A DNA stretch of 64,000 bases, taken from assembly GCF_002994635.1 (NCBI RefSeq), contig NZ_PVNL01000057.1, positions 229,333 through 293,332 of the forward strand, read 5' to 3'. The first letter of the stretch is position 1. Each line of letters starts with the position of its first letter. Positions 1 to 9,651 of the stretch are shown piece after piece. The translations under genes were made by a program, and so were the position numbers. The DNA comes from Enhygromyxa salina. Its GTDB lineage: Bacteria > Myxococcota_A > Polyangia > Nannocystales > Nannocystaceae. The notes below the pieces were generated by a model that ran no database searches, was not told the origin of the DNA, and was given only the letters and a program-made list of their open reading frames with translations.

Positions 1-108
1 ATCTCGCTGCTGATCTCCGGACGCTTCGAATTTACGACCCGCGACCGTGGCAGCGATCAGTGCTCCGGGTGATCGGCGAGGGGCGAAGACGCAGCCAACG
101 GCGACCAG

Positions 109-126
109 CGCGACCTTCGGGTCGCG
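109..126. other. perfect 7-bp hairpin with TTCG tetraloop
   Basis: CGCGACC (109-115), TTCG loop (116-119) and GGTCGCG (120-126) form a stable stem-loop in the otherwise gene-poor first 190 bases. No T-run follows on either strand, so it is not a clear intrinsic terminator. I see no supported gene in 1-192. Confidence 0.35.
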
Positions 127-209
127 TTGTGCGACCGCGTGTCATGCGCCACACGTCGGACAGGATCGACACGTGAGGCCCCCTGCGCGCTTGACCGGCG
201 GGCGCGATC

Positions 210-638
210 CTGAAACACTTCGCGCACCTGACCAAGCCTCAATCACCGAGCCGAAAACGCGTATTTACGTGGATTCGCATCATCGGTGCGGTCGCCCTGA
301 TCATCTTCGCCCTCTGGGGCGTGGGTCTCGGGATCTGGCAGCAAATCCCAGGATTGCCAGAAGACCAAGCCGATTGCTTTTATCGCGTGGAACTCATGCG
401 TACGAGGCTCCTTGCCCTGTTGGACCGTTCCCCTCTGCGGGCCGGCGCAGGAACCGAGGCCGACGAAGACTTTGCCAACCTCCTCCGCGAGACCCGCGCG
501 GCCTGTGGTAGTGCAAGCCCCGAACTGGCGCATAAACTCGAGCGAATCACGAATGAACACGCTCGGGAGCGTGAGCGGAGGCGGCAATCCGCCACAGCGC
601 GTGCGGAGCTCAGCGCGCTCGAAGGTTCCCCTCGATGA
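210..638 (+). CDS. small single-pass membrane protein, unknown function
   Basis: The frame is open from the TGA at 192-194 to the stop at 636-638. It encodes about 23 basic or polar residues, a hydrophobic helix near IIGAVALIIFALWGVGLGIW, then a charged, probably helical, soluble tail of about 100 residues. No ATG, GTG or TTG precedes the helix. The first conventional start is GTG at 321, which would remove the membrane segment, so I give the CTG at 210 as a possible start. The true start lies between 195 and 321. The stop overlaps the start of the helicase (ATGA at 635-638), so the two are probably translationally coupled. I do not recognise the family. Confidence 0.5.
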   Translation: MKHFAHLTKPQSPSRKRVFTWIRIIGAVALIIFALWGVGLGIWQQIPGLPEDQADCFYRVELMRTRLLALLDRSPLRAGAGTEADEDFANLLRETRAACGSASPELAHKLERITNEHARERERRRQSATARAELSALEGSPR

Positions 639-3600
639 CCGAGACCACGAGGTCCGACCAAGCTTCGGACCAAGCGCAACTCTCCAGCGAATCTGACAAC
701 CCAGGCACCGAGACCGCCACCACCCCGCCCGGGGAAGGTGCAGTCACGGCGATGGATGACTCCGAGGCCGTCGCCTCTGAGCCCTCTGACGACGCCGGTT
801 CCCCCGCTAGCACTTCTGCTAGCTCCCCTGACCCCGAAGGCGCAGCGGTCGAACCGGCCGAGCCAGTCGACCCGGCCGAGCCAGTCAAATCGGCCGAGCC
901 AGTCGCGCCAGTGGCCGAGGCCGGATCGTGGCCGAGCGCCGCGGCGCCGGAGGTCGAACCAGAGCCTGCGCCCAGCACCTGGGAAGAGCTCGAGCTGCCA
1001 GCGAGGCTGCAATCTGCGGTCGAGACGCTGGGCTGGACGGCGCCCACGCCGGTCCAGGGCCGGACCTTCGCAACGATGGTGGCGGGCACGGACGTGCTCG
1101 TTCAGTCGCAGACGGGCAGCGGCAAGACCGGCGCGTTCTGCCTGCCGTGGTTGGCCAGTCGGTTCGAGTTTGGCCCCGCCAAGCAGACGGGCGTGCAGCT
1201 GATCGTGCTGCTGCCCACGCGCGAGCTCGCCAAGCAGGTCTGCGACGAGCTGGTTCGGCTGGCGGTCGACAGCCCCGTCGATGTGCTGCCGGTCTACGGC
1301 GGCACCGCCATGGCCCCGCAGCTCGACGCGCTCGCGGCTGGGGTCCACGCGGTCGTCGGCACGCCCGGGCGCATCCTCGATCACATCCGCCGGCGCTCGC
1401 TCGATCTGTCCCGGGTTCGCACGGTCGTGCTCGACGAGTGCGACGAGATGCTCTCGATGGGCTTCCTCGAGGACATCCGGGCGATCCTCAGCGCGTGTCC
1501 GCAGGACCGCCAGACCTGCCTGTTCTCGGCCACGGTGCCGCGCGACATCGAGCGGATCGCCCGTCGCAACATGCGGACACCCGTCCGCATCGAGCTGTCG
1601 GGCGATGAGATCGCCGCCGCCGAGATCGATCACGCCTACTACCCGACCTCGGGCACGATCAAGACCCGCGACCTGCTCGACATCATCATCCTCGAGGACC
1701 CCACGGTCGCGATCGTGTTCTGCAACACCCGCGAGGAGACCCGCCTGGTCGCCAACGTGCTGCAGAAGAACGGGTACTCGGCGCACGCGCTGTCGAGTGA
1801 TCTGACCCAGGCCGCGCGCGAGCAGGTCATGGGCAAGTTCCGTGATCGCAAGCTGCGGTTCCTGGTCGCAACCGACGTGGCCGCGCGTGGCATCGACGTG
1901 TCGCACGTCAGCCACGTGATCAACTACTCGTTCCCCGAGAACGCCGAGGTCTACGTCCACCGAACCGGCCGGACCGGTCGCGCGGGGCGTGCCGGGCAGG
2001 CGCTGAGCATCGTCTCGCCCCTCGAATTTGGCAGCTTCTACACGCTGACCAAGAGCTACAAGAGCATCCAGTTCACCGAGCGCAAGCTGCCGCCGGCCGA
2101 CGATCTCGCGGCCACGCGGACCGAGGTCAAGCTCGATCGCATCAGCCACGACTACTCGCAGCCGGTCTCCCCCGAGTGGCTGCTGCTCGCGCGTCGCCTG
2201 GTCGAAGATCCCCGTGGCGAGCGCGTCGTCGCCTACTTGTTGCACGAGGCGATCGAGAGCAACCGCGTGCGCACCCGCGAGCAGGTCGACCTCGACGACG
2301 CGGCCGACAGCCAGTCGACCGACTCGCGCCAAGACCACGGCGGTGATCGGGATGATCGCCGATCGGATCGCGGCCGAGACCGCTACCGCAGCGACGACTC
2401 GGGCCCGCGCGGTCGCAGCTCGGGCCGCGGTGACGATCGCGGCGGCCGCGGAGGACGTGGGGAGCGCTCGCGTGACCGTGACCGTGACCGTGACCGGGGC
2501 CGGCATCGCTCCGGCGATCGGGATCGCGTGGGGGGCCCTGGCGAGCGCGAGCGCCCCAGCGCCCGTGATGAGGGTGGCCACTCGGCCAGCGTCGATCTCG
2601 CGGCCGAGCCGGTCGAGCGGCGCGACAGCAGCAGCGAGGACGAGCCTCGTCGTCGTCGGCGGCGACGCAGCCGCGAGGACGAGGTCCAGGTCGAGACCCC
2701 GAGCGCCGAGCAACCGCCAGCCGCCAAGGCTGAGGCGCCTGAGGCCCCGTCGGGCGCTGCCGCGAGTGACTCGGGCGCCGAGCCGCCCGGTGAGCTCCCC
2801 AAACCGGTCCCCAGTCAGGAGTCCGCCGACGCGGACGCGCCCGCCTCCGAGTCCGAGCGCACGTCCGAGTCCGAGGGCGAGGCCGCCGCGCCTGCGAGCG
2901 AGGACGCCAGCGAGGCCAGCGAAGACGACGACGGCAAGCCCAAGAAGCGCCGACGCCGACGCCGACGCCGCTCGCAGTCCGGCGAGGACGGGGCCGAGGA
3001 CAGCTCCGGCGAGGCCACCCGGGTCGCGGCCGAGGACCGCTCCGGTGACGGCGGTGACGGCGTTGACGGCGACGACGACGAGCAGGGCCAGGCCGACGAG
3101 CAGGATGACGTGACGGCAGATGGCTCACCGCGGCGCAAGCGACGACGGCGTCGTCGTCGGCGCGGTGGCAAGTCCGACGGTGAGCAGGCGCCCGCCTCGA
3201 CACAGGCCCCGAGCGAGGCATTCTCGGCGAGGGCGAGGGCGAGTGACGGCGCAGCGCGAGGTGAAGGCGGCTCCCGCCGACGCCGCCGACGCCATCGTGG
3301 CGACGACGCGCCCCGTGACGAGGTCGCACCCGAGCCGCCGCGGGTCTCGCAGGACGAGATCGTCATCGACATCGACATCGATGAGCTCAGCGCGGTCCGC
3401 ACCGAGTTCGGCGAGATCGACGAGCTCGACGAGCTGACCCTCAAGGGCCGACGCCGGGCCGTCCTCGATGATCTGACCGACGAGGTCGAGGTCGAGGACC
3501 TGACCGAGCGCGACGCCGAGGACGACGGCGACACCGAGCAAGACGGCGACGACGAGCTCGAGACCGGCGATCACGAGCCGTCCGGCGAGCAGCCGCTCGC

Positions 3601-4594
3601 TGCCGACCCAGGCGTGGCGAGCTCGCCCGCCGATGCGGACGCTCTCTCGGTCGCGGCAGCCCCCACCAGTGACGGGCCGGTGGCCGAAGCCCAGCCGGCC
3701 GCGGCCGCGGGCTCCGAAGCGTCGGAAGACGCCGAAGACGCCGAAGACGCCGAGGGCGACAAGAAGAAGCGCAGGCGCAGGCGCCGACGCAAGAAGGCCG
3801 CGGTCGTGACGCCCGAGCTGACGTGTCCCCCACACAAGGACTTTTGGGAGCTCTGGGCCGGCAAGTTCACGGCCGCCGACTTCGTCCGTGAAGAGGACAG
3901 CAAGGACGCCGAGACCGAGGCTGACGCCGAGGACGAGGACGAGGTCGAGGTCGCTCGGCCCGCGGCCCCGTTCGCGGCGCCCGAGGCGGAGGATTCGTTG
4001 GTCCCGCTGATCCCCGTGATCCAGGACGCGCCGGTCGACGACTCGCTGGTGCGGGTCGGGCTCAACATCGGCCGCCGACACGGCCACAAGGCGGCCCACG
4101 TCCGCGCGCTGCTCCGGCGCCTGACCGGGCTGCACGGCAAAGCGGTCAAGGATCTGACCGTCCGCGATGACAACAGCTTGTTCCGGATGGACGTGCGCCA
4201 CTTCGAGACCGTGGTCGCGCGACTCGACGGCAGCGTGGTCGACTCGATCGAGCTGACCCTGGTCCAGATCTCGGATCTCGACGCGGACGCGGCCCCGCTG
4301 CGCCTGCCGGATGACCAGGCTGCGACCATCGTCGCCGCGAACGCGCTCGCCGACGTGCTCGACCCGAGCGACAAGCCCAGCGACAGCCCGGGCGACGACA
4401 AGCCGAGCGACGGGGCCAGCGAGTCCGAGCTGGCCGCGGCCGCTCAGCAAGCCAAGCCTGAGCCTGAGCCTGAGCCCTCAGCCGACGAGAAGCCGTCGGA
4501 GGTGGACGAGCCTCAGCCCGAGGCGAGCCCGGCGCTCGTCACCCATGAGGGCGAGGCGATCGAGCCGATCGCCGCTGGCCCCGAAGAAGGCTGA
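635..4594 (+). CDS. DEAD-box ATP-dependent RNA helicase with very long low-complexity insert and DbpA-like RNA-binding domain
   Basis: A 1319-residue RNA helicase of the DeaD/CsdA type that unwinds RNA duplexes using ATP. An acidic N-terminus (about 1-115) is followed by a complete helicase core. Visible motifs are PTPVQ (Q motif), QTGSGKT near residue 159, PTRELA, GTPGR, DECD at 267-270 in place of DEAD, SAT, and HRTGRTGRAG (motif VI). From about residue 560 to 1130 the protein is low complexity, with alternating Arg-rich blocks (RRRRRR), Asp/Arg dipeptides (four CGTGAC repeats at 2471-2494) and Glu/Asp/Ser stretches. A DbpA-type domain follows (about 1135-1210, starting LVRVGLNIGRRHG), then another acidic tail. 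Typical DeaD proteins are about 600 residues. The start overlaps the preceding stop. The helicase assignment is firm; the role in ribosome assembly or cold adaptation is inferred from the family. Confidence 0.95.
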   Translation: MTETTRSDQASDQAQLSSESDNPGTETATTPPGEGAVTAMDDSEAVASEPSDDAGSPASTSASSPDPEGAAVEPAEPVDPAEPVKSAEPVAPVAEAGSWPSAAAPEVEPEPAPSTWEELELPARLQSAVETLGWTAPTPVQGRTFATMVAGTDVLVQSQTGSGKTGAFCLPWLASRFEFGPAKQTGVQLIVLLPTRELAKQVCDELVRLAVDSPVDVLPVYGGTAMAPQLDALAAGVHAVVGTPGRILDHIRRRSLDLSRVRTVVLDECDEMLSMGFLEDIRAILSACPQDRQTCLFSATVPRDIERIARRNMRTPVRIELSGDEIAAAEIDHAYYPTSGTIKTRDLLDIIILEDPTVAIVFCNTREETRLVANVLQKNGYSAHALSSDLTQAAREQVMGKFRDRKLRFLVATDVAARGIDVSHVSHVINYSFPENAEVYVHRTGRTGRAGRAGQALSIVSPLEFGSFYTLTKSYKSIQFTERKLPPADDLAATRTEVKLDRISHDYSQPVSPEWLLLARRLVEDPRGERVVAYLLHEAIESNRVRTREQVDLDDAADSQSTDSRQDHGGDRDDRRSDRGRDRYRSDDSGPRGRSSGRGDDRGGRGGRGERSRDRDRDRDRGRHRSGDRDRVGGPGERERPSARDEGGHSASVDLAAEPVERRDSSSEDEPRRRRRRRSREDEVQVETPSAEQPPAAKAEAPEAPSGAAASDSGAEPPGELPKPVPSQESADADAPASESERTSESEGEAAAPASEDASEASEDDDGKPKKRRRRRRRRSQSGEDGAEDSSGEATRVAAEDRSGDGGDGVDGDDDEQGQADEQDDVTADGSPRRKRRRRRRRRGGKSDGEQAPASTQAPSEAFSARARASDGAARGEGGSRRRRRRHRGDDAPRDEVAPEPPRVSQDEIVIDIDIDELSAVRTEFGEIDELDELTLKGRRRAVLDDLTDEVEVEDLTERDAEDDGDTEQDGDDELETGDHEPSGEQPLAADPGVASSPADADALSVAAAPTSDGPVAEAQPAAAAGSEASEDAEDAEDAEGDKKKRRRRRRRKKAAVVTPELTCPPHKDFWELWAGKFTAADFVREEDSKDAETEADAEDEDEVEVARPAAPFAAPEAEDSLVPLIPVIQDAPVDDSLVRVGLNIGRRHGHKAAHVRALLRRLTGLHGKAVKDLTVRDDNSLFRMDVRHFETVVARLDGSVVDSIELTLVQISDLDADAAPLRLPDDQAATIVAANALADVLDPSDKPSDSPGDDKPSDGASESELAAAAQQAKPEPEPEPSADEKPSEVDEPQPEASPALVTHEGEAIEPIAAGPEEG

Positions 4595-4674
4595 CGTCTG
4601 CGCTCGCGGTCGGGCCCCGCGCTGTGGGGCTCGATCTCGGCGCTCGCGTTGGCGCACAATTGCCGGGCGGAGCC

Positions 4675-5646
4675 ATGCGAGAGTTCGACAGCTATCCGAC
4701 GCCCGAGGCGCGCGAGCGCGAGCTCGCCGATCTCGTGGCCAAAGCCAGCGCGACGATCCCCGGCACCGAGCTGATCGAGTACGGGCGCAGCGTCGAGCAC
4801 CGCCCACTCCACGTCGTCCGGGTCCCCTCCCCGGCTGCTGGCGCAGTCCCAAGGGTGCTGGTCTGCGCCAACACCCACGGGCCCGAGTTCATCGGCAATC
4901 GGGTCTGCGTGGGCATGCTCGCCAAGCTCATCGAGGATCCGCCGCCGCCGCTTCGCCGTCTGCACGAGCGCGCCGAGCTGTGGCTCGCGCCGTGCCTCAA
5001 CCCCGACGGATACGCCCGGACCCACGCGCTCGACGGCGTCGGCTCACTCGCGCGGCTACGCCACAACCATCGCGGCGTGGACCTCAACCGCAACTGGCCG
5101 CTGCCGGCTGGCGCCCGACGTCTGCCGCTGCCGGGCGCCGGGAGCTCGACCCCCGGCGACGCGACCTACCGGGGCCCCGCGCCCCTGAGCGAGCCCGAGA
5201 CCGCGGCCCTCGATCAGCTGCTCACCAGCCAAAAATTTCACGCGAGCGCCAACCTGCACAGCTTCATGGGCACCTTGTTTCCCCCGCGGGTCCGGACCCG
5301 CGCCGACTCGCTGGCCTACGCGCGCCTGTGCGAGGCCCTGCGCCAGGCCCAGCCCCACACCCGCTACCTGCGGATCGCCAGCCGCGTGTTCGACACCTTC
5401 ACGGGCGAGCAAGAGGACCACCAGCACCACACCCACGGGTGCTGGTCGGTCTGCGTGGAGTGCTTCTCGTTCCGCGCCAGCTTGGCCCAGAGCTTTGCGA
5501 GGCGGGTGCCGCTGTTCTGGCGGTTCAACCCCCGCGATCCACGACCGTGGGTCGACAACGACGTCCCGGCGGTCGCGGCGTTCTTGCTCGCCGCCCTCGA
5601 TCTGCCGCCGCCGGTCAGCCCCCGCGCGAGCCGAACGGATCCTTGA
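4675..5646 (+). CDS. M14-family zinc carboxypeptidase
   Basis: A zinc peptidase of the M14 (carboxypeptidase A-like) superfamily, likely acting on short peptides or peptidoglycan stems. The zinc-binding HxxE is in NTHGPEF. NPDGY and GVDLNRNW give the substrate-carboxylate Asn/Arg pair, the third zinc ligand is His in ASANLHSF, and ECFSF holds the likely catalytic Glu. There is no signal peptide, so it is probably cytoplasmic. I chose the ATG at 4675 because GGGCGGAG lies just upstream; a GTG at 4624 would add 17 low-quality residues. The 3' end overlaps the convergent kinase gene by 32 bp. Substrate cannot be read from the sequence. Confidence 0.85.
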   Translation: MREFDSYPTPEARERELADLVAKASATIPGTELIEYGRSVEHRPLHVVRVPSPAAGAVPRVLVCANTHGPEFIGNRVCVGMLAKLIEDPPPPLRRLHERAELWLAPCLNPDGYARTHALDGVGSLARLRHNHRGVDLNRNWPLPAGARRLPLPGAGSSTPGDATYRGPAPLSEPETAALDQLLTSQKFHASANLHSFMGTLFPPRVRTRADSLAYARLCEALRQAQPHTRYLRIASRVFDTFTGEQEDHQHHTHGCWSVCVECFSFRASLAQSFARRVPLFWRFNPRDPRPWVDNDVPAVAAFLLAALDLPPPVSPRASRTDP

Positions 5647-7525
5647 GATCCGGGGACACCCGCCGCGGTGGCTTCTTGGTCTTGGCGTCTTCTTTGGGCG
5701 TAGGCGTGGGATCCGGGGCGGGATCGGCCTTCTTCTTGGACGAGACGTTCTTCTTGGGCGCGGCCTTTTGGATCGGCTCGAGCACGTACTCGAACTTCTT
5801 GTCGGAGTCCGGGACGATCTCGATCGTCAGTGGCTCGAAGCCGGCGGCCCGGAGCGTTAGTGAGAGCCGCTCGGTCGATTTCTCGACGCCCACGCCCTCG
5901 GGCGTGTTGGTCTTGCCGTAGCTGCCGTTGTCGCGCGGATCGAGGATCGAGGCGATCACCGGGTTGCCGTCCGCGTCGCTGGTCATGATGTGGTACGTGA
6001 CCGTCTCGGTCCCGACCGCGATCTCCTTGACCTTCTCCGGCTCCTCGACCACGGGCTGCGGCTCGGGAGCGGGGACGGCCTTCTCTTCCGGAGCCTTGGC
6101 CACGGCGACGGGATCGGTGGCGGGGTCGGCTGGCTTGTCGCCATTGAGCCCACCAAAGCCGATGAACGCACCGACGCCAGCAGCGACGAGCGCGAGCCCG
6201 CCGACCAGCCCGAAGATCAGGCCCTTCTTGGACCCCCCTTGCTCCTCCTCGGTCGCCGACATCGGCGGGACCGTGCCGGGGAGCATGGCCGCGCGGCTGC
6301 CAGTGAACGCCATCTCGCCGGTCGAGGGCCGGGCGATGTTCTCGTTAACGAACGCGACCGCGGCCGCGCCCGTTCCGACCGCCTCGAGCGCGGCGGCCAT
6401 CTCTCGCATGTCGGCGAACCGCAGCTCGCGGTCTTTTTGCATGGCCTTGAGGATGATCGCCTCGACCTCGGCCGGAATGTCGGCGTCGGGGACCACGGCC
6501 GACGGGGCCTCGGGGACCTCGAACATGTGCTTGGTCAGGATCCCCATGAAGGTGTCCGCGGTGAACGGAACCCGACCCGTGAGCAGCTCGTAGAGGATCA
6601 CGCCGAGGGCGTAGATGTCGACGCGGTGATCCGGCTTGGCCCCCTGCGCCTGCTCGGGCGACATGTACTCGGGGGTGCCAAAGATCATGCCCGTGCGCGT
6701 GAGGCCCTTGCCCTCACCCTCCTCTTCGGAAGTGACCTTGGCGATGCCGAAGTCGAGGACCTTGATGAAGTCCTCGTTCTTGCCCCGCGCGATCCGGTAG
6801 CAGTTCTCCGGCTTCATGTCGCGGTGGATGATGCCCGCGTCGTGAGCAGCCGCGAGCGCGCGACAGACCTGCAGCATGATGTGCTTGACCCGCGGCCACG
6901 GCAGCCGCCCGTGGGTCTTGACGGTGTCGGACAGGTCCTCCCCGTTGAGGAACTCCATGATGAAGAACACGGAGCCGTCAGGCGTGTCGCCGAAGTCGGT
7001 GATCTCGACGACGTTCTCTTGGCTGATCATCGAGGCCGCGCGGGCCTCCTGCAGGAACCGCTCGCGCAGGTCGTCTTTGTGGGCGAACTCGTGGCTGAGG
7101 ACCTTGACGGCGAACTTCTTGCCGATCTGGGCGTGTTCGCCCAGGTAGACGGTGCCCATGCCACCTTCGCCGAGCTTCTTGATGACCCGGTAGCGACCCA
7201 AGAGCACCACGCCGATCAGGTCATGGACGCTCTGGCTCTGCGAGGGTGTGGGCGCGACGGCCTCGGGCACGGCCGGGCTCGCGTTCATGGAGATCATCGT
7301 GCCGCCGCTGCCGAGGTCCTCGGTCGCCTGCGGTGCCGCGATTGGGGGCGGGGCCGCTGACAAGACCGTGGACTTGGGCATGGGCGGAGGTGCGCCCGCG
7401 ACCATCGTGCCCTTTCCACCGGCACCACCACGCGGAGGCGGAGCGGGTGGCTTGCTGGCGCTGGCGATCATCGTGCCCCCGCCTGCGGGTACATTTAGGT
7501 CGGGGTTCGCTTTGGGTTCAGCCAT
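5615..7525 (-). CDS. Hanks-type Ser/Thr protein kinase, single-pass membrane
   Basis: A 636-residue receptor-like kinase. Residues 1-100 are a Pro/Gly-rich cytoplasmic leader in which GTMI/GTMV recurs three times (about 17-20, 39-42, 75-78). The kinase domain runs from about 111 to 380, with the glycine loop GEGGMG at 119-124, Lys141, HRDMKPEN (Asp236), DFG 258-260 and GTPEYMSPEQA. A transmembrane helix lies at about 435-457. The roughly 180-residue extracytoplasmic part has a beta-rich segment resembling a PEGA domain and ends in a Lys/Pro-rich tail. It lies 27 bp behind a second kinase on the same strand, so they are probably co-transcribed. The signal sensed is unknown. Confidence 0.93.
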   Translation of the reverse strand: MAEPKANPDLNVPAGGGTMIASASKPPAPPPRGGAGGKGTMVAGAPPPMPKSTVLSAAPPPIAAPQATEDLGSGGTMISMNASPAVPEAVAPTPSQSQSVHDLIGVVLLGRYRVIKKLGEGGMGTVYLGEHAQIGKKFAVKVLSHEFAHKDDLRERFLQEARAASMISQENVVEITDFGDTPDGSVFFIMEFLNGEDLSDTVKTHGRLPWPRVKHIMLQVCRALAAAHDAGIIHRDMKPENCYRIARGKNEDFIKVLDFGIAKVTSEEEGEGKGLTRTGMIFGTPEYMSPEQAQGAKPDHRVDIYALGVILYELLTGRVPFTADTFMGILTKHMFEVPEAPSAVVPDADIPAEVEAIILKAMQKDRELRFADMREMAAALEAVGTGAAAVAFVNENIARPSTGEMAFTGSRAAMLPGTVPPMSATEEEQGGSKKGLIFGLVGGLALVAAGVGAFIGFGGLNGDKPADPATDPVAVAKAPEEKAVPAPEPQPVVEEPEKVKEIAVGTETVTYHIMTSDADGNPVIASILDPRDNGSYGKTNTPEGVGVEKSTERLSLTLRAAGFEPLTIEIVPDSDKKFEYVLEPIQKAAPKKNVSSKKKADPAPDPTPTPKEDAKTKKPPRRVSPDLKDPFGSRGG

Positions 7526-7552
7526 GAGTCGCTCGTCAGTTCAGAGGCCGGC

Positions 7553-9649
7553 TCAGCCTACCGTATTTTCGTCAGGCCGGCTGTTGGGCACATTGAGTTT
7601 CGTGGGCATCGCGGGGTCTCGCAACACGGCTCCACCCCCGGTCATCCTGGAGTGTGCCGCCACGCATTGCGGCTGCTCAATCCCGCGCGTGCGGCCTTCG
7701 ACCGCGGCGTTTGTGGGGGTATTCGCCCGATCGGGACCCACGCGACCGGCGCGAGCGGCCACCCGCCCATCTTCGTGAACGCGCTCGCCGAGCACGGATG
7801 GTCCCGATTCGATGGATCCCGTCGCGCCCGAGGCTCGGGCGTCTCGTCGCTGCAGCCAACGCATGAACCCGATTGTGACCAGCGCGGCGAAGATCGCCGC
7901 GCCCAGGGCGACCAAGATCAGCGGCGCGTGACGACCACGGATCCCCCCGCGCGGGGGCTTGCCGAGCGGCCGCGTGGACTCGGGTGTGGGGGTGCGAGAG
8001 ACCAGCGGGGTGCCGGCTGGAGGCGGCGGCCGAACTTTGGACGGGACCCCGTCCCGAATGATGATGCTGGGCCGCTTGCGGGGATCTTTCGGCTCCGGGG
8101 CCTCGAGCTTGCCCGGCTTGGCGGAGAAGCTTCCGGTCGCGGGTCCGTCGAGCTCGGTGTCGTGGGCGCGCGCGACCGAGCCCGAGCCGATCATGATCGT
8201 CGCCCGCCGAACGATGTCCTGCTCGGCGACGACGGGTGGGGGCGCGTGTGGTTGGGCCCAGCCGGCCTGCACGGCGTGGCCGCGCGCGTCGGAGGCTGGC
8301 TCGAGATCGTTGGTCGCCGCGGCCTGGATCAGCTGCGCCGCCTCGAGCGCAGAGCTCGGACGCTCGTCCCGATTCTTCGCCAGCAGCTTGGCGACGGCCG
8401 CCTCCAGGCTCGGGTACGCAGCCAGGCGTGGGTCGACTTCGCGCAGCCGTGGCGCGAGCTCGAACACCTGCTTGCTCATGGTCCCCGTCGGCGAGTCCGC
8501 GCTCAGCGGGACCCGCCCGGTGAGCGCCTCGAACAGCACGATCCCCAGCGCGTAGAGATCCGATCGGGCGTCGAGCTCGTCGCCTCGGGCCTGCTCGGGC
8601 GACATGTACTCGGGCGTGCCGACGATCGCGCCGACGGCCGTTAGGCGGACCTTTCGGCGGAGGATCTGCGCGATACCGAAGTCGAGCAGCTTGACCTGCT
8701 CGGCCGCCGCGTCGCTGGCCGAGACCAAGAACACATTATCGGGCTTGAGATCGCGATGGATGACCCCCGCCCGATGTGCGGCCGCCAATCCCCGGGCCAT
8801 GTCACACGCGATCCCGACCGCGCGGGCCGGATCGATCGGACCGGTCTGGGCGAGCTCGCGGGCCAAGCTGCGGCCAGCGAGGAACTCCATCACGCAGTAC
8901 GGGCTGCCGCCCGGCGTGGTCCCGTAGTCGAGGATGTCGACGACGTTGGTGTGCTTGACGCTCGAGGCGATCCGAGCCTCCTGCTCGAACCGCTTGGCGA
9001 CCTCCGGCTTTTGCGAGTAGCGGCGCCGCAACACCTTGATCGCCAGATCGCGACCGATCAGCAGGTGCACGGCCTTGTAGACCAGGCCCATGCCGCCCGC
9101 GCCGATCTGGTGCTCGACCCGATAGCGATCGCCAAGCACGACCCCGAGCAGCCTCTCTTCCTCGCCGGCGTCCAAGCTCGAGTCGAAGCTCGATGGCAGC
9201 CGCCAACCCTCGGTCGCGACGGCGGCAGAGCCGTCTTGCGGGGCGTGCCAGCCGGGGTTGCTGGCTTGCGGGCCGATCTTCGCGACGCCGCTCGATGACG
9301 GCTCACGCGGTGGCACCGCGGCGAGCGTGCCGACCGCCCCCATGCCTGCGCCCATGCCCGAACCCGAGCTCGCGCCGACCCGCAGCGGCCCCGAGCCGAC
9401 CCGGATCGGACCCGAGCCCGCGCGCAGCGGACCCGAGCCGACCCGCAGCGGACCCGAGCCGACTCGCTCCGACGCTGGCTGCACTCGATCGACCTCTGCA
9501 TCGGACTCGGGCGGAACCCAACGGAGCACCGAGCCGGACGCGGACGCGCCGACGCTAGGACTCGTGAGCTCGCCGAGCGGTGAGCCGTCCATCGGACAGA
9601 AGCTAGGCTCACCCTCGTAGCGAGCCCCGCAATGCGGGCAGACTCGCAT
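7553..9649 (-). CDS. Hanks-type Ser/Thr kinase with N-terminal zinc ribbon and tandem GSGPLRV repeats
   Basis: A 698-residue kinase. It starts with a zinc-ribbon-like motif (MRVCPHCG... FCPMDG) in which the fourth ligand is Asp rather than Cys. Residues about 62-92 are four 7-residue repeats of the VGSGPLR type. The kinase domain (about 176-440) shows GAGGMG, Lys205, HRDLKPDN (298-305), DFG 323-325 and GTPEYMSPEQA. A low-complexity linker and a membrane helix near APLILVALGAAIFAALVTIG follow, then a short external tail. The ATG at 9649 is preceded by a 7-bp inverted repeat. It is the first gene of a two-kinase unit. Kinase activity is well supported; substrates are unknown. Confidence 0.93.
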   Translation of the reverse strand: MRVCPHCGARYEGEPSFCPMDGSPLGELTSPSVGASASGSVLRWVPPESDAEVDRVQPASERVGSGPLRVGSGPLRAGSGPIRVGSGPLRVGASSGSGMGAGMGAVGTLAAVPPREPSSSGVAKIGPQASNPGWHAPQDGSAAVATEGWRLPSSFDSSLDAGEEERLLGVVLGDRYRVEHQIGAGGMGLVYKAVHLLIGRDLAIKVLRRRYSQKPEVAKRFEQEARIASSVKHTNVVDILDYGTTPGGSPYCVMEFLAGRSLARELAQTGPIDPARAVGIACDMARGLAAAHRAGVIHRDLKPDNVFLVSASDAAAEQVKLLDFGIAQILRRKVRLTAVGAIVGTPEYMSPEQARGDELDARSDLYALGIVLFEALTGRVPLSADSPTGTMSKQVFELAPRLREVDPRLAAYPSLEAAVAKLLAKNRDERPSSALEAAQLIQAAATNDLEPASDARGHAVQAGWAQPHAPPPVVAEQDIVRRATIMIGSGSVARAHDTELDGPATGSFSAKPGKLEAPEPKDPRKRPSIIIRDGVPSKVRPPPPAGTPLVSRTPTPESTRPLGKPPRGGIRGRHAPLILVALGAAIFAALVTIGFMRWLQRRDARASGATGSIESGPSVLGERVHEDGRVAARAGRVGPDRANTPTNAAVEGRTRGIEQPQCVAAHSRMTGGGAVLRDPAMPTKLNVPNSRPDENTVG
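9381..9464 (-). repeat. four 21-bp tandem repeats inside kinase gene
   Basis: Four copies of a 21-bp unit (9381-9401, 9402-9422, 9423-9443, 9444-9464) encode heptads of the form VGSGPLR in the N-terminal linker of the zinc-ribbon kinase. Copies 3 and 4 differ only in their last base, and copies 1 and 2 carry a few more changes. The unit is in frame, so changes in copy number would only alter linker length. Confidence 0.85.
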
Positions 9650-9651
9650 TC

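Noticed and set aside
380..2713. Long minus-strand frames under the helicase gene
   Set aside because: They are Ala/Arg/Val-rich shadows of the helicase with no domain or start signal.
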